Assembly: GCA_030278955.1 (NCBI GenBank)
Contig: JAOANR010000006.1
Span: 10,253,915-10,317,914 of the forward strand
Direction of reading: 5' to 3'
DNA from: Hygrophila difformis
Lineage: Eukaryota; Streptophyta; Magnoliopsida; Lamiales; Acanthaceae
Length of the DNA stretch: 64,000 bases
Shown: piece after piece, positions 9,285-18,745 of the stretch
How positions within the stretch are numbered: the stretch's first letter is position 1
How the letters are laid out: each line of letters starts with the position of its first letter
Notes under the pieces: generated by a model
What the model saw: only the letters and a program-made list of their open reading frames with translations
Database searches by the model: none
What the model was told of the DNA's origin: nothing
Translations under genes and position numbers: made by a program

Positions 9285-11841
9285 ATGGAGGAGAAGGCAG
9301 AGTTGGAGAGCAAATCGCCCGAAAATGGCCGAGGAAGAAAGGAAAAGCTTGGTGGTGTCAGGACAATGCCATTTATTCTTGGTCAGTTTGTCTGAATACA
9401 CACTCGATCATCTGTGTCTTGTTTCCATTACACACACATAACATATATATATGTATGCCTTTACCGTTCTATGTGGGCTGTAGCAATATTGGGTTTCAAC
9501 TTTCAAGTTAATTGGGCTAATGTCTTGGGATGATTAAAGATGGATCATTTCGTTGCTCTGATGGGTTGTTTCGATATTTAGTTTGATGAAATTTTGAAAC
9601 GTGATTGTCATTCAATTCCAGCATTTGTAATCGTGCTAAAATAGAATAATCGTTTGAATTGGTGGTCATATATATTTTTGTTCGGCGCACATTTATGAAG
9701 ATGCTTACCAAATCTATTTCTGTATTTAATCGTGCTAAAATAGAATAATCGTTTGAATTGGTGGTCATATATATTTTTGTTCGGCGCACATTTATGAAGA
9801 TGCTTACCAAATCTATTTCTGTATTTCTACTTTTTTTACCTTAAAAATGAACTACTAGTACTAAAGTGCAGAATGGGTGGTATCTATGTTTTCTTGTTAC
9901 AGGAAACGAGGCATGCGACAGATTCGCATACGCTGGTTATCATGCCAACCTCATCACATACCTCACACAGATTCTCAACCTGCCCCTCGTCAAGGCATCC
10001 AACACCGTCTCCAATTTCACCGGCACCGCCAGTTTCACCCCTCTTATCGGAGCCTTCATTGCCGACTCCTCTGCCGGACGCTTCAGGACCATCCTCGCCG
10101 GTTCCACAATCTATGTCCTGGTTCATCCCCTGCCCTTCCCCCACACTAATACAATCATGCATACAAATTGCATATTAATCTTTTGTTGTGTCATTGGTGC
10201 TTCGGTGTTACACTTACACATATATATTCCTGCCCTATGTAAATATGTGTGTTTTGATTTACATGTTGTAGGGCATGGTTACCCTTACAATCTCAGCAGT
10301 CCTACCTCAGTTCCGTCCTCCTCCATGCCCTACACGTTTGAATTGCCAGGAGGCCTCCAACAGCCAGCTTTGGATTCTCTACACCGCTCTCATATTGATT
10401 TCTTTGGGCATCGGCGGGATTAGGCCCTGCTTGGTGACGTTCGCTGCGGATCAGTTCGACATGAGCAAATCAAAGGTGGAGAAAAGAGGCTGGAATTTCT
10501 TCAACTGGTACTTCTTCTGTATGGAGCTTGCTGCATTGCTCGCCCTTACCGTCCTCGTTTACATTGAGGACAACGTTAGCTGGGCATGGGGGCTTGGGAT
10601 CCCAACCATAACCTTAGCCTTATCAGCTGTATTATTCCTCACCGGATCCCCTCTGTATAACAAAATCAAGCCTAGTGGTAGCCCATATGTTCGAGTGGTG
10701 CAGGTAGTTGTCGCGGCCATGAGGAAAAGGCGCGCTGTTCTCCCAGAGGATTCTCACGCTCTGTACGAAAATAGATCGCTTGATGCTGAAATATCTGTCA
10801 ATGGGAGGCTTCTGCATTCAAATCAGTTCAAGTAACTTCCTTAACTCATACTAGTACATTAATCAAAGTGACACAGCTTTGATTTGTTGTACATTAATCA
10901 AAGTGACTAAGCTTGTTCCATGTTTTTTCACCTATAGGTTTCTTGATCGAGCTGCAGTAGTAGTAGTTGAAACCGACATTGATGAGTCGAATCAACCGAA
11001 CCTGTGGAGGTTAGCAACAGTCCATAGGGTTGAGGAGCTCAAAACCATCCTCAGACTAATGCCTATATGGGCTGCAACAGTAATACATGTGGCGTCCCAT
11101 TCCCACGTCCACAGTTTCACGGTGGAGCAAGCTCGAACCATGGACCGACATCTCTCCCCATCCTTCCAAATCCCACCTGCATCAATGCTCATCTTCACAA
11201 CTATAACCGTCATCATCCTCCTCCCATTATACGAGCGCCTCTTCGTCCCCTTTGCTCGCTGCTTCACTAAGAATCCAGCAGGGATCACGTGCCTGCAGCG
11301 CATGGGAATCGGGTTCGGGATCAATATCTTTGCCACTGTAGTGGCAGCAATGGTGGAGATGAGAAGGAAACATACAGCAATGAATCATGGACTGGTTAAC
11401 AAACCAGCATCGGTGATACCAATAAGTGTGTTCTGGTTGGTTCCACAGTTCTTCCTGAATGGGGTGATGCAGGTTTTCATGACGGTGGGGCACTTGGAGT
11501 TTCTGTACGACCAGGCACCGGAGAGCATGAGGAGCACGGCGGCGGCGTTGTATTGGATATCGATCGGGGTGGGGAATTATGCCGGAACATTGATTGTGTC
11601 ATTGGTGCACAAGTACAGCAGCAGCAACAGGGGGGCTGGTGGTGGAGTGGAATGGCTGCCCGATAGGAATCTCAATAAAGGGAAATTGGACGAGTTTTAT
11701 TGGCTGATGTCGGGAATTCAAGTGCTGAATTTGATGTATTATGTGGCATGTACTCGCTTTTACAAGTACAAGTCTGTAAAGGAGTGTTGTGACGATGATT
11801 TTGAGTCTGGAGGCGACACCAAAGTGGTGCGCCAATCATAA
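9285..11841 (+). CDS. NPF3-like proton-coupled transporter, copy 2
   Basis: Same family and likely role as copy 1. Exons 9285-9381, 9903-10120, 10272-10831 and 10938-11841 sum to 1779 nt, 592 aa. Exon 2 is 218 nt in all four genes and splice phases are identical, so these are tandem duplicates. It starts MEEKAELESK and has NEACDR for the ExxE[K/R] motif (second acid Asp), GAFIADSSAGRF, GGIRPCLVTFAADQFD, FLYDQAPESMRSTAAALYW and the C-terminal LPDRNLNKGKLDEFYWL. No poly-Gln or poly-Ser insertions. A short glycine-rich stretch lies in the loop before WLPDRN. The first intron (521 bp) contains a 99-bp tandem duplication. The ORF looks intact, but the TATA element is altered relative to its paralogues. 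Confidence 0.9.
9629..9826. repeat. 99-bp tandem duplication in intron 1 of transporter 2
   Basis: Two nearly identical 99-bp units beginning AATCGTGCTAAAATAG at 9629 and 9728. Absent from the introns of the other paralogues, so it is recent and specific to this gene. Confidence 0.9.
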
Positions 11842-12103
11842 AATTCATGAGGAATAAACATGTTATATTGTTTGGCGACACCAGAAAACCCTTCCAAAAA
11901 TCCTTGAGGTTGATGGGAATTGCCAAAAAAATACATCGTACATAGAATAGTCGCCTAGGTAAGTGGTGGTACCTTCCAACGAGCAACGAGAGGTTGAGTC
12001 TGTGTTTTTTCCTTGGTCTCATCATATACATGTTTCATTTGATTATGTTGCATATTGGTGTTTTCTTTTTCATTTTTTTTAAAAAAAAATATTTGTATAT
12101 ATC
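11842..12103. other. 3' flank of transporter 2
   Basis: Presumed 3' UTR and spacer. Nothing else was recognised. Confidence 0.4.
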
Positions 12104-12358
12104 TCCGGTGTTTTCGGTACGGATGGTTTTTTGGCACTATTCACTGTTTAACTTTGATTCAAATTTTTATTATAGTTATGTACAAAAAAAATAGTCAAGT
12201 GAGCTAATCTTGTTAGATTCGTCTAATCTTGTAGTTTTATAATATGAACTTTTTATAATTTTTCATTGTACAAAATTTAAGTTATTAACCGTTCAAAATG
12301 TGTATCGGCATACGTGCTAGGTGGATCCGTAATAAAAAGAATGAGACGGAGGGAAGTA
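12104..12358. repeat. Stowaway-like MITE
   Basis: The left end has decayed (CTCCGGTGTTTTCGG) and the right end is GAGACGGAGGGAAGTA. The interior matches the copy at 54.1 kb in inverse orientation (CACTATTCACTGTTTAAC, GTTATTAACCGTT, CGGCATACGTGCT). Confidence 0.75.
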
Positions 12359-12645
12359 CTATTTAGATAATATTTGAACAAAGTAAATAAGAAAACAGTC
12401 CAGGAATTACGAAAATTTTAATTACATATAGTATATGTTTGCATTGGTACGGTGTATTAGGTTGTTTAGTATTAATATATGCACTAAAATAATGTTATCC
12501 TATGTTTGGTGTTTTTTATTTTAATGAGGGATTTAATTTGTTGTATTTTTTGATACATGGCGGAAGGGTGAGTTTATGGTGTATTAATTTTAATTTTATT
12601 CGTTCTTTTTTTTTTTTCTTATTCATCTCACAACTATTAAATGTT
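12359..12645. other. AT-rich spacer between MITEs
   Basis: No gene, repeat end or RNA signal recognised. Confidence 0.4.
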
Positions 12646-12907
12646 ACTCCCTCCGTTCCAACAAACTTGTCTGGTTTGATTTTTTGACACTGTTCATTGT
12701 TCAACTCTGACTCAATTTTATTGCAAAATATATTTGGACAAAAGTAGTCGAGTTTGGTATTGTTTGATTCGTTTAATCGTATAGTTAAAATATATATTTT
12801 ACATAATTTTTAGTTGTATAAATTATGAGATATCAACGATTAAAAAGATGCATTGAATTGTGTGCAGAAGTCAAACAAGACAAGTTAGTTGGGACATAGG
12901 GAGTATC
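12646..12907. repeat. Stowaway-like MITE, subfamily variant
   Basis: Starts TACTCCCTCCGTTCC and ends GTTGGGACATAGGGAGTA, flanked by TA. The interior is diverged from the main family but keeps GACACTGTTCATTGTTCAAC. Confidence 0.75.
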
Positions 12908-13139
12908 TTTTATATAGTAGTATTATTTATTAATACATTAATTATTTTTTCATAATTTAATTATTATTTTTAAAATATTATTTATTAATATATTAATTAT
13001 TTTTTTATTTAATTATTTTTTTGTATAATAGCGAGAATAGGCTAGGAAAGATTTAATTATTTTTAAAATAATATTATTTATATTTATTATTTATTCATAA
13101 AATAGAAAATTAATTTTTTATTTAATTGTTTAAAATATA

Positions 13140-13402
13140 ATACTTCCTCCATTTCTTTTTATTTGCCCCATTGCGCTTTTGGGCACTATTCATCCACACA
13201 CATTCAATTAAAGTTTTGTCAAGTGAGATCTTGTGAGATTCGTCTCGTCGTGTAGTTTTTAAATATTGAACTTTTAGAATTTTTACTTATACCGAACTTG
13301 AGTTATTAACGGTTTAAAATATGCATTGGACTGCGTGCTGGGTGGGTCCGTGGACTGTGTGCTGGGTGGGTCCGTAGCAAATAAATAAAAACGGAGGAAG
13401 TA
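13140..13402. repeat. Stowaway-like MITE
   Basis: Starts TACTTCCTCCATTTC and ends AAAACGGAGGAAGTA. It contains GTCAAGTGAGATCTTGTGAG and a tandem doubling of the motif GGACTGCGTGCTGGGTGGG near its right end. Confidence 0.75.
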
Positions 13403-13589
13403 CATCATAATTTATATAATATTAATTTAATACAATAAATCATAATATAATACAGTGTTTCAAACGTGCCCATAGGGAACTAGGGATGGGCAAATAAGAC
13501 AGGATACTCTTTTGGAGAGTCATTGAAAGCCTGAAAATTAAGGGGTGGTGGAGCTCATGCCATACAATTACAAAGAGAACAAAAGAAAA

Positions 13590-13685
13590 AGATAAGGAGC
13601 TAGGTGGGGATTCGAACCCCAACCTATAATTTGGGAATTGGGGGAGTTACCACTTGGTAAGTCCCCAACCCTTATAAGACAGGAT
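13590..13685 (-). mobile_element. tRNA-derived SINE fragment (reverse strand)
   Basis: Read on the minus strand there is an A-box-like ACCAAGTGGTAAC and a perfect B-box core GGTTCGAATCC, the tRNA-type Pol III promoter arrangement. Termini and target duplication were not resolved. A genuine tRNA is excluded because no cloverleaf arms can be paired around the two boxes. Confidence 0.45.
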
Positions 13686-13835
13686 ACTTGGGTACATGCT
13701 CCGAACCCGGAAAATAATGGGTTCCGGACCTTTTTATTATTTTTAAAAACTGAAGTCGGCTATTTAAACTTGATTGAAAGATTAGGGTCGAAGATCGGGT
13801 TTTAACATCAACTCAAATTCCCTGGTCGAGTACCA

Positions 13836-14071
13836 TACTACCCATTATTCTTTTTAAGTAATTTTGATTCGACTTTTTAATAAATTATACTATAAGATAA
13901 AATATATAATCAATTAAAATCTTATTGGATTCGTCTAATCACATAATTTAGAATATCAATTTGTCATAGTTTTTACTAGTATGAAATTTGAGTTATTAAG
14001 AATTAAAAATATATATTGGTTTGCATGAAATGTGGGCTCGTAGCATTTAAAAATGAACGGAAGAAGTATAA
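13836..14071. repeat. Degenerate Stowaway-like MITE
   Basis: The interior phrases ATCTTATTGGATTCGTCTAATC and GAGTTATTAA and an end AACGGAAGAAGTATA belong to the family, but the left end is eroded. Confidence 0.5.
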
Positions 14072-14529
14072 TTTCAATAAAATAGTTAAATCTGTAACCA
14101 AAAAAAATAAAATAATTAAATCTTTAAAAGATAAAAAAAAACATAAAATTGGGTACATGTCTTATCCACTGATGGGTACTCAACTGATTGGATACCATCA
14201 TGTGAGTCAGAAACTCAGAATAATTGAACCTAGTTAACCCGACCTTACCAAATCTAATTAACGCCATGCAAGCACACCCCTGGTTACATGTAACTTCTCA
14301 CTGCTGAGAATTGATCACTCTTGAAATTTTAATTTTTATGTGCGATATATGCAATATTTACCAAAAAAAAAAAGAAAAAAGAAAAATAAAATTAAGTTAA
14401 TATAAAATGATTATATAATTCAGATTAGATGATTTGAGATCAGACAAGTGTCGAGGGCAACATCAAGCATGCAAAGACAAAACGGCTAAGTTTTAGGTTG
14501 TATTTATATTCCCTTCTTTTCTTTCTCTA
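14072..14529. other. Intergenic, no gene seen
   Basis: AT-rich, with an A-rich microsatellite around 14363-14390. No coding evidence. Confidence 0.4.
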
Positions 14530-14679
14530 TACTCCCTCCGTCTTTTTAATATTGCAACATTGGTACTTTTGATATTATTTATAGTTTAACTTTATGTTAA
14601 ATTTTTATCATAGTTATGAAAGAGAAAATATAGCCAATTGAGATCTTGTTAGATTCATTTAAACTTATAGTTTTAGAAT

Positions 14680-15342
14680 TGTTGGGGCCATATGGAATAA
14701 TGAGCCGCGAAAGAGCTATTGGGCCATAAGACGTGGGCCGGAAGAAAGAAGAAGTCCAAAAAGAAGATGGGCTCAAGATTAGTAAGGCCGAAAGTACATA
14801 GTAAACCGAAGGGAGGGAATCGAGGCTGATAGAGATTTCGGCCGAAATAGGAAGGAACAGCCGAAACCAAAACAACCGAATTGAAGAGAGAAAGAATTCG
14901 GCTCAGAGGAGTTAGCCGGAGAGCGGTTATTCCAGCTCCGGCTATAAATAGGGGTTGACACACTCAAAATCAGGGAGATCAATCCAACCCCCAAATTCCT
15001 TTTATCAAGTTTAATTCCTTGTTATCTTTACTGCTTTCTTTACAGCTTTCCTTTACAGCTTTCCTTAGAATCTAGCCTAGTTTGTAGCGGTTACGTACCA
15101 TTTCCAAATCCACCGTTGCTCCTTAGCATCTGGTAGTTTGGTTCCCTGTTTTGGTGAATTCCGCCGTTGTTTCTTAACAACAGGCAGATTCTCCGTTGTA
15201 TCTTGTTATTTTTGATCAATTCAAAGAAGATTCAGTCAATTGTGGGCGCATTATTGTTAATCCGAACCCGTAATCGGTTTGATCCTTTTCCGGTAGCCTC
15301 CCTTGAGGAGAAAAAGGTCCTTGGCTACACCCGAGCCAAACA
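14680..15342 (+). repeat. 5' LTR of the Tat element
   Basis: Starts TGTTGGGGCC and ends GAGCCAAACA (TG...CA). A TATA box (TATAAATA at 14943-14950) marks the likely U3/R transition, followed by CT-rich leader sequence. It contains a 4-bp insertion (GTAC-type) absent from the 3' LTR. Confidence 0.95.
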
Positions 15343-15343
15343 G

Positions 15344-15361
15344 TGGCACGCCCAGTGGGAC
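15344..15361 (+). promoter_or_regulatory. Primer binding site of the Tat element
   Basis: TGGCACGCCCAGTGGGAC begins two bases after the LTR, the normal place for tRNA priming of minus-strand DNA. It begins with TGG, complementary to the CCA tail of tRNAs. Which tRNA is used was not determined. Confidence 0.65.
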
Positions 15362-15366
15362 ACAAA

Positions 15367-16734
15367 ATGGCGTTTGAACAAGCAACTCCAGCAGCAAACA
15401 CGGCGGCGAGGACTGATTTGCCGCCGATTCAGGAAGAACGCGCACCAGAAGCCGGAGAATTCCCCCCAGGTTTCCCCGGACCATCACACTTCCATAATCA
15501 TGAGTTTTCAAACGATGATTTAACCCCGCGATTCCGAGATCAGGTTCAATTTATGGTGGAAGCGGCGGTTACTAATTCGGTTCGCCAAATCGAAGGAAAT
15601 ATCCTGGCAGCGATGCCAGCCATGTTTAGAGCCGAAATAGCGAGGAATATGTATCCGATGGGAGCGCAGCAAGCTCCAGTGGCGCAAAATCCACCACCTG
15701 CGATGCAAAATCCTCACAATTTTCAACAGCAGACCTTTAGGCCGCCAGGAGGGCACGGAGCTCGGCCTTTTGTTCCTCCGCAGCAGAGGTACGATCACCA
15801 ACAGAATCAACCGCCTCAACCAGCTGTTCAACCGCCTGCTCCAGTGGTTCAACCACAATATGCACCACTTCAGCAGAATCCACCACAACTGGTTGACAGA
15901 GAGCTTATTGCCGAGATTATTCGCACACAGTTTGGGAATCTCATCGGCCAGGAGAATAGGCCGATGTATCGGAAACCTTATCCAGATTACATTGAGGAGC
16001 AGTATCCGCTGCCTAGAGGGGTGAAGGTTCCAGATTTTAACACTTTTTCTGGAGAAGTCGGCCGCTCTACCATCGAGCATATTGGCCGATTTACAGCTCA
16101 ATGTACCAGAATCGCGCAAAATGATTTTCACAAGCTGATATTGTTCAGTTTGTCATTAACTGGCCCAGCATTCGAGTGGTACATTAATTTGCCAGCGGGA
16201 TCGGTCAATACTTGGGCCGAAATGGAGCGGTTATTCCATGACCGATTCTATAATACCAGTCCGGAAGTCTCGGTAGTTGATCTGACGTCAACCAAGCAGA
16301 AGGCGTCTGAATCGGTTACCGAATTTATTGAAAGATTTTATGCAGTAAAGGCTCAGATGAAGACAATGCTACCTGAGCATGAATATATTCAAATCTTAAA
16401 GCAGAATTTGAAGTTTGCCATTAAGGACAGATTGATGGTAACAAGACCAAGGACAGTAGCCGAATTAACGACTGAAGCTATAAGGATGGAGACATATTTG
16501 GCGGAACAGGCGGCTTTCAAATCAAGCCGGAGTCAAAGTGGAAGATCACAACCTATCCAGTCAGCTGCCTCATTTGCTGAATCTCTGGATAGATGTGAAA
16601 TTCAGGAAGAGTACAATACGGATGACGTCCCTGCATTAGCTGAAGTTGCAAGGGCAGAGTTAATCATAAAAAAAGCCTATGACTTGTCCAGCACTTCGGC
16701 CAGCCAGAGGCAAGGAGAAAGAAGGAGGAGATGA
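15367..16734 (+). CDS. Retrotransposon Gag (capsid region)
   Basis: Structural protein that would form the intracellular particle. The ATG at 15367 is the first in the frame and gives about 455 aa. The N-terminal part is Pro/Gln-rich. A retrotransposon-gag domain begins around VPDFNTFSGE and includes FEWYINLPAGSVNTWAEM and ESVTEFIERF. The frame ends in a purine-rich stretch, and the continuation (nucleocapsid-like part) lies in the +1 frame of the next entry, overlapping by 56 nt. The run of seven A at 16668-16674 is a possible slip point, whether programmed or mutational. Confidence 0.85.
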   Translation: MAFEQATPAANTAARTDLPPIQEERAPEAGEFPPGFPGPSHFHNHEFSNDDLTPRFRDQVQFMVEAAVTNSVRQIEGNILAAMPAMFRAEIARNMYPMGAQQAPVAQNPPPAMQNPHNFQQQTFRPPGGHGARPFVPPQQRYDHQQNQPPQPAVQPPAPVVQPQYAPLQQNPPQLVDRELIAEIIRTQFGNLIGQENRPMYRKPYPDYIEEQYPLPRGVKVPDFNTFSGEVGRSTIEHIGRFTAQCTRIAQNDFHKLILFSLSLTGPAFEWYINLPAGSVNTWAEMERLFHDRFYNTSPEVSVVDLTSTKQKASESVTEFIERFYAVKAQMKTMLPEHEYIQILKQNLKFAIKDRLMVTRPRTVAELTTEAIRMETYLAEQAAFKSSRSQSGRSQPIQSAASFAESLDRCEIQEEYNTDDVPALAEVARAELIIKKAYDLSSTSASQRQGERRRR

Positions 16735-18001
16735 ATCTCAAAGGTTTTACTCTTTCGACTTGTCACAAATGGATGAAATATTTGATTATTGCCAGAAGAA
16801 CGGATTGTTAGAGTTTAAAGGAAACCATCCACAGCCTACCAAGGATCAGTTGGAGGCCGGATGGTGCAGATTCCATGGATCAGCTACTCATTCCACGGCG
16901 ATTTGTGGGCATTTTAGGAAGCTGATTCAGAAGCATGTCGATGATGGGAAGTTGAAGTTCCCAGAGAGGCTTATGGCAATTGATAAGAATCCGTTCCTAG
17001 TTGCCAACATGGAGATGGTGCAGCCCAACCAGAATAAATCGGTGCATGACCGATTGGGGGATCAAACATCATCTAGCAAGAGTTCTGTGCACGATCGGCT
17101 TGGGGATCGGCCATCGGCTCAGAAGTCAGGAGTATGGAAAAGGCTAGGATCTCCGAAGGGAAAAGAGAAAGTTACAGATGTTTTTGACCGATTGGGGAAT
17201 TATGAGGTAAAAGAGTGGATCAAGCAATCGGAGAGACATCAGGAGATCGAGATCGGAGACAAGAGTGAGAGACCAACGTTGAAAATCATAACCAACGGAT
17301 GGGACTCAGAGATGAAGTTAACAGCCGATAAACAGAATGGAAAGACGGTGATACAGATCACAGTCCCTGAAGAAGCTGTTAGTCCCGAAATGAAAAAGCT
17401 TAGAAGGCCACCAGCAAATACTCAGGTAGGCCCATGGGTCCAAAACACTCCAGAAAGAAGGCATTTCGATCAACGCCGGTATGACCATTCAGCTTGGAGG
17501 GCAGAGGAGAAAAAAGTCCCAAAAGGAAAGGGATCATATCGTACTTTCAAACGAAGAATGCAACGGCTTAAAGCAGCTGCTGTTTCTGAGCAGGAGGAGT
17601 ATGATATGATGCATATGGAAGAGGACTTCCCTGATGACTGTTCGTTCTCGGGAGGAAGAATACTCAATAGGGTATTTTCGGCTCGTTTGAAGTCCGAATC
17701 GAAAGAAGAGAGGAAGCCGAAAGAAGGACAGGATCGGCTAAAGAACAAAACTGAATTTCGGCCAAAAGTAACACAGCCGAAAATTGAAAGTGAGCAGCCG
17801 AAATCGAAAGAAGAATGGAAGCCTAGACCAGTCCGAACCAGGGAATGGAAACCAAAGACAACTATCATTCCGAATAGTGATACACCCCCTGTTGGGCAGT
17901 TTAAGTTCGATTTCGGATCTAGCGCGAATATGGTGACGGTAAACACCGAAGAGAAAGAGGAGTACTGGTCGGATTCCGAACCAGCTGTGGTTTTCTGTTA
18001 G
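16679..18001 (+). CDS. Gag C-terminal / pre-protease region, +1 frame
   Basis: Continues Gag in another frame. Near its start a Cys/His cluster (WCRFHG, ATHSTAICGH) matches the zinc-knuckle-like motif of Tat elements. Four short repeats of the form (V)HDRLG / KRLG / FDRLG lie at about 17043-17196, followed by a charged, Lys/Glu/Pro-rich region. The frame ends at TAG (17999-18001) but the same frame reopens at once into the protease, so the stop is either a readthrough site or a mutation. No ATG here is clearly a real start, since the 16679 ATG lies inside gag. Confidence 0.7.
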   Translation: MTCPALRPARGKEKEGGDESQRFYSFDLSQMDEIFDYCQKNGLLEFKGNHPQPTKDQLEAGWCRFHGSATHSTAICGHFRKLIQKHVDDGKLKFPERLMAIDKNPFLVANMEMVQPNQNKSVHDRLGDQTSSSKSSVHDRLGDRPSAQKSGVWKRLGSPKGKEKVTDVFDRLGNYEVKEWIKQSERHQEIEIGDKSERPTLKIITNGWDSEMKLTADKQNGKTVIQITVPEEAVSPEMKKLRRPPANTQVGPWVQNTPERRHFDQRRYDHSAWRAEEKKVPKGKGSYRTFKRRMQRLKAAAVSEQEEYDMMHMEEDFPDDCSFSGGRILNRVFSARLKSESKEERKPKEGQDRLKNKTEFRPKVTQPKIESEQPKSKEEWKPRPVRTREWKPKTTIIPNSDTPPVGQFKFDFGSSANMVTVNTEEKEEYWSDSEPAVVFC

Positions 18002-18745
18002 AAGGATGGAGAATACTATGGTGATGAAGAACCCATAGTGGATTTTTGTTTCGATAAACTCGAGGTATTTCGGCCGGAAGCCGAAATAGAGAAATCGTTT
18101 GAGGAAGGATATAAAGCATTTGTTCCAGAAGCTCAACCAGGTACGATTTTGCCTCCAACTGCGAAAATGTCCCAGCATGTGAGGCCTTTATACGTTAAAG
18201 GTTGGGTCAATGGGAGACCACTTAGAAGAATGTTTATCGACGGTGGAGCCACTGTTAATATCATGCCGCTATCCACACTGACGAAGATAGGCCGTTCGAA
18301 GGAAGATTTACTCCCTACGAGAATGAAGGTAATGAGTTTTGTGGGAGCTCAAACTGCGGCTGAAGGATGTATATTGGTGGATGTAACGGTCGGAACAATA
18401 TCAATTCCGACCATGTTCTTCGTGGTAGATGCAGAAGTCCCGTATGCGGCCCTACTAGGCCGATGCTGGATTCATACATCCCGATGTTTGCCGTCAACGC
18501 TTCACCAGAAAGTATGGTTCTGGAAAAAGGATGGCACAGTTGAAGAAGTAGATGGGGATCAACCTCCATTTCCAGTCAGCTCAGCCGGACGAATTGATGC
18601 GGTGTTATATGAAGAACCCATACAACCATTCCTAGCAGTGGTAGGGGATCGGTACCCGCAGGTGATCGAGTGTGATTGGACAGATTTGGGGTTTGAAATC
18701 AGATATCAGGCCGATGAACGGCCAGTCGAAGAAGAAAGTAAATGA
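18002..18745 (+). CDS. Retrotransposon aspartic protease
   Basis: In frame with the preceding region after one TAG. The catalytic loop reads FIDGGATVNIMP, the D-G-G form usual in Tat-type elements rather than D-S/T-G, with a second hydrophobic flap region AALLGRCWIH. It would cleave the polyprotein. It ends with TGA at 18743-18745, and the stop overlaps an ATG (TGATG) opening the frame that leads to RT. Confidence 0.8.
   Translation, partial: KDGEYYGDEEPIVDFCFDKLEVFRPEAEIEKSFEEGYKAFVPEAQPGTILPPTAKMSQHVRPLYVKGWVNGRPLRRMFIDGGATVNIMPLSTLTKIGRSKEDLLPTRMKVMSFVGAQTAAEGCILVDVTVGTISIPTMFFVVDAEVPYAALLGRCWIHTSRCLPSTLHQKVWFWKKDGTVEEVDGDQPPFPVSSAGRIDAVLYEEPIQPFLAVVGDRYPQVIECDWTDLGFEIRYQADERPVEEESK

Noticed and set aside
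13600..13680. Possible tRNA gene
   Set aside because: The A and B boxes occur, but no acceptor, D, anticodon or T stems could be paired. It fits a SINE fragment.
15520..16131. 203-codon open frame on the minus strand of gag
   Set aside because: It is a shadow of the Gag reading frame, rich in Arg, Ile, Ser and Trp as expected from antisense of Gln/Pro-rich coding DNA, and has no recognised domain.
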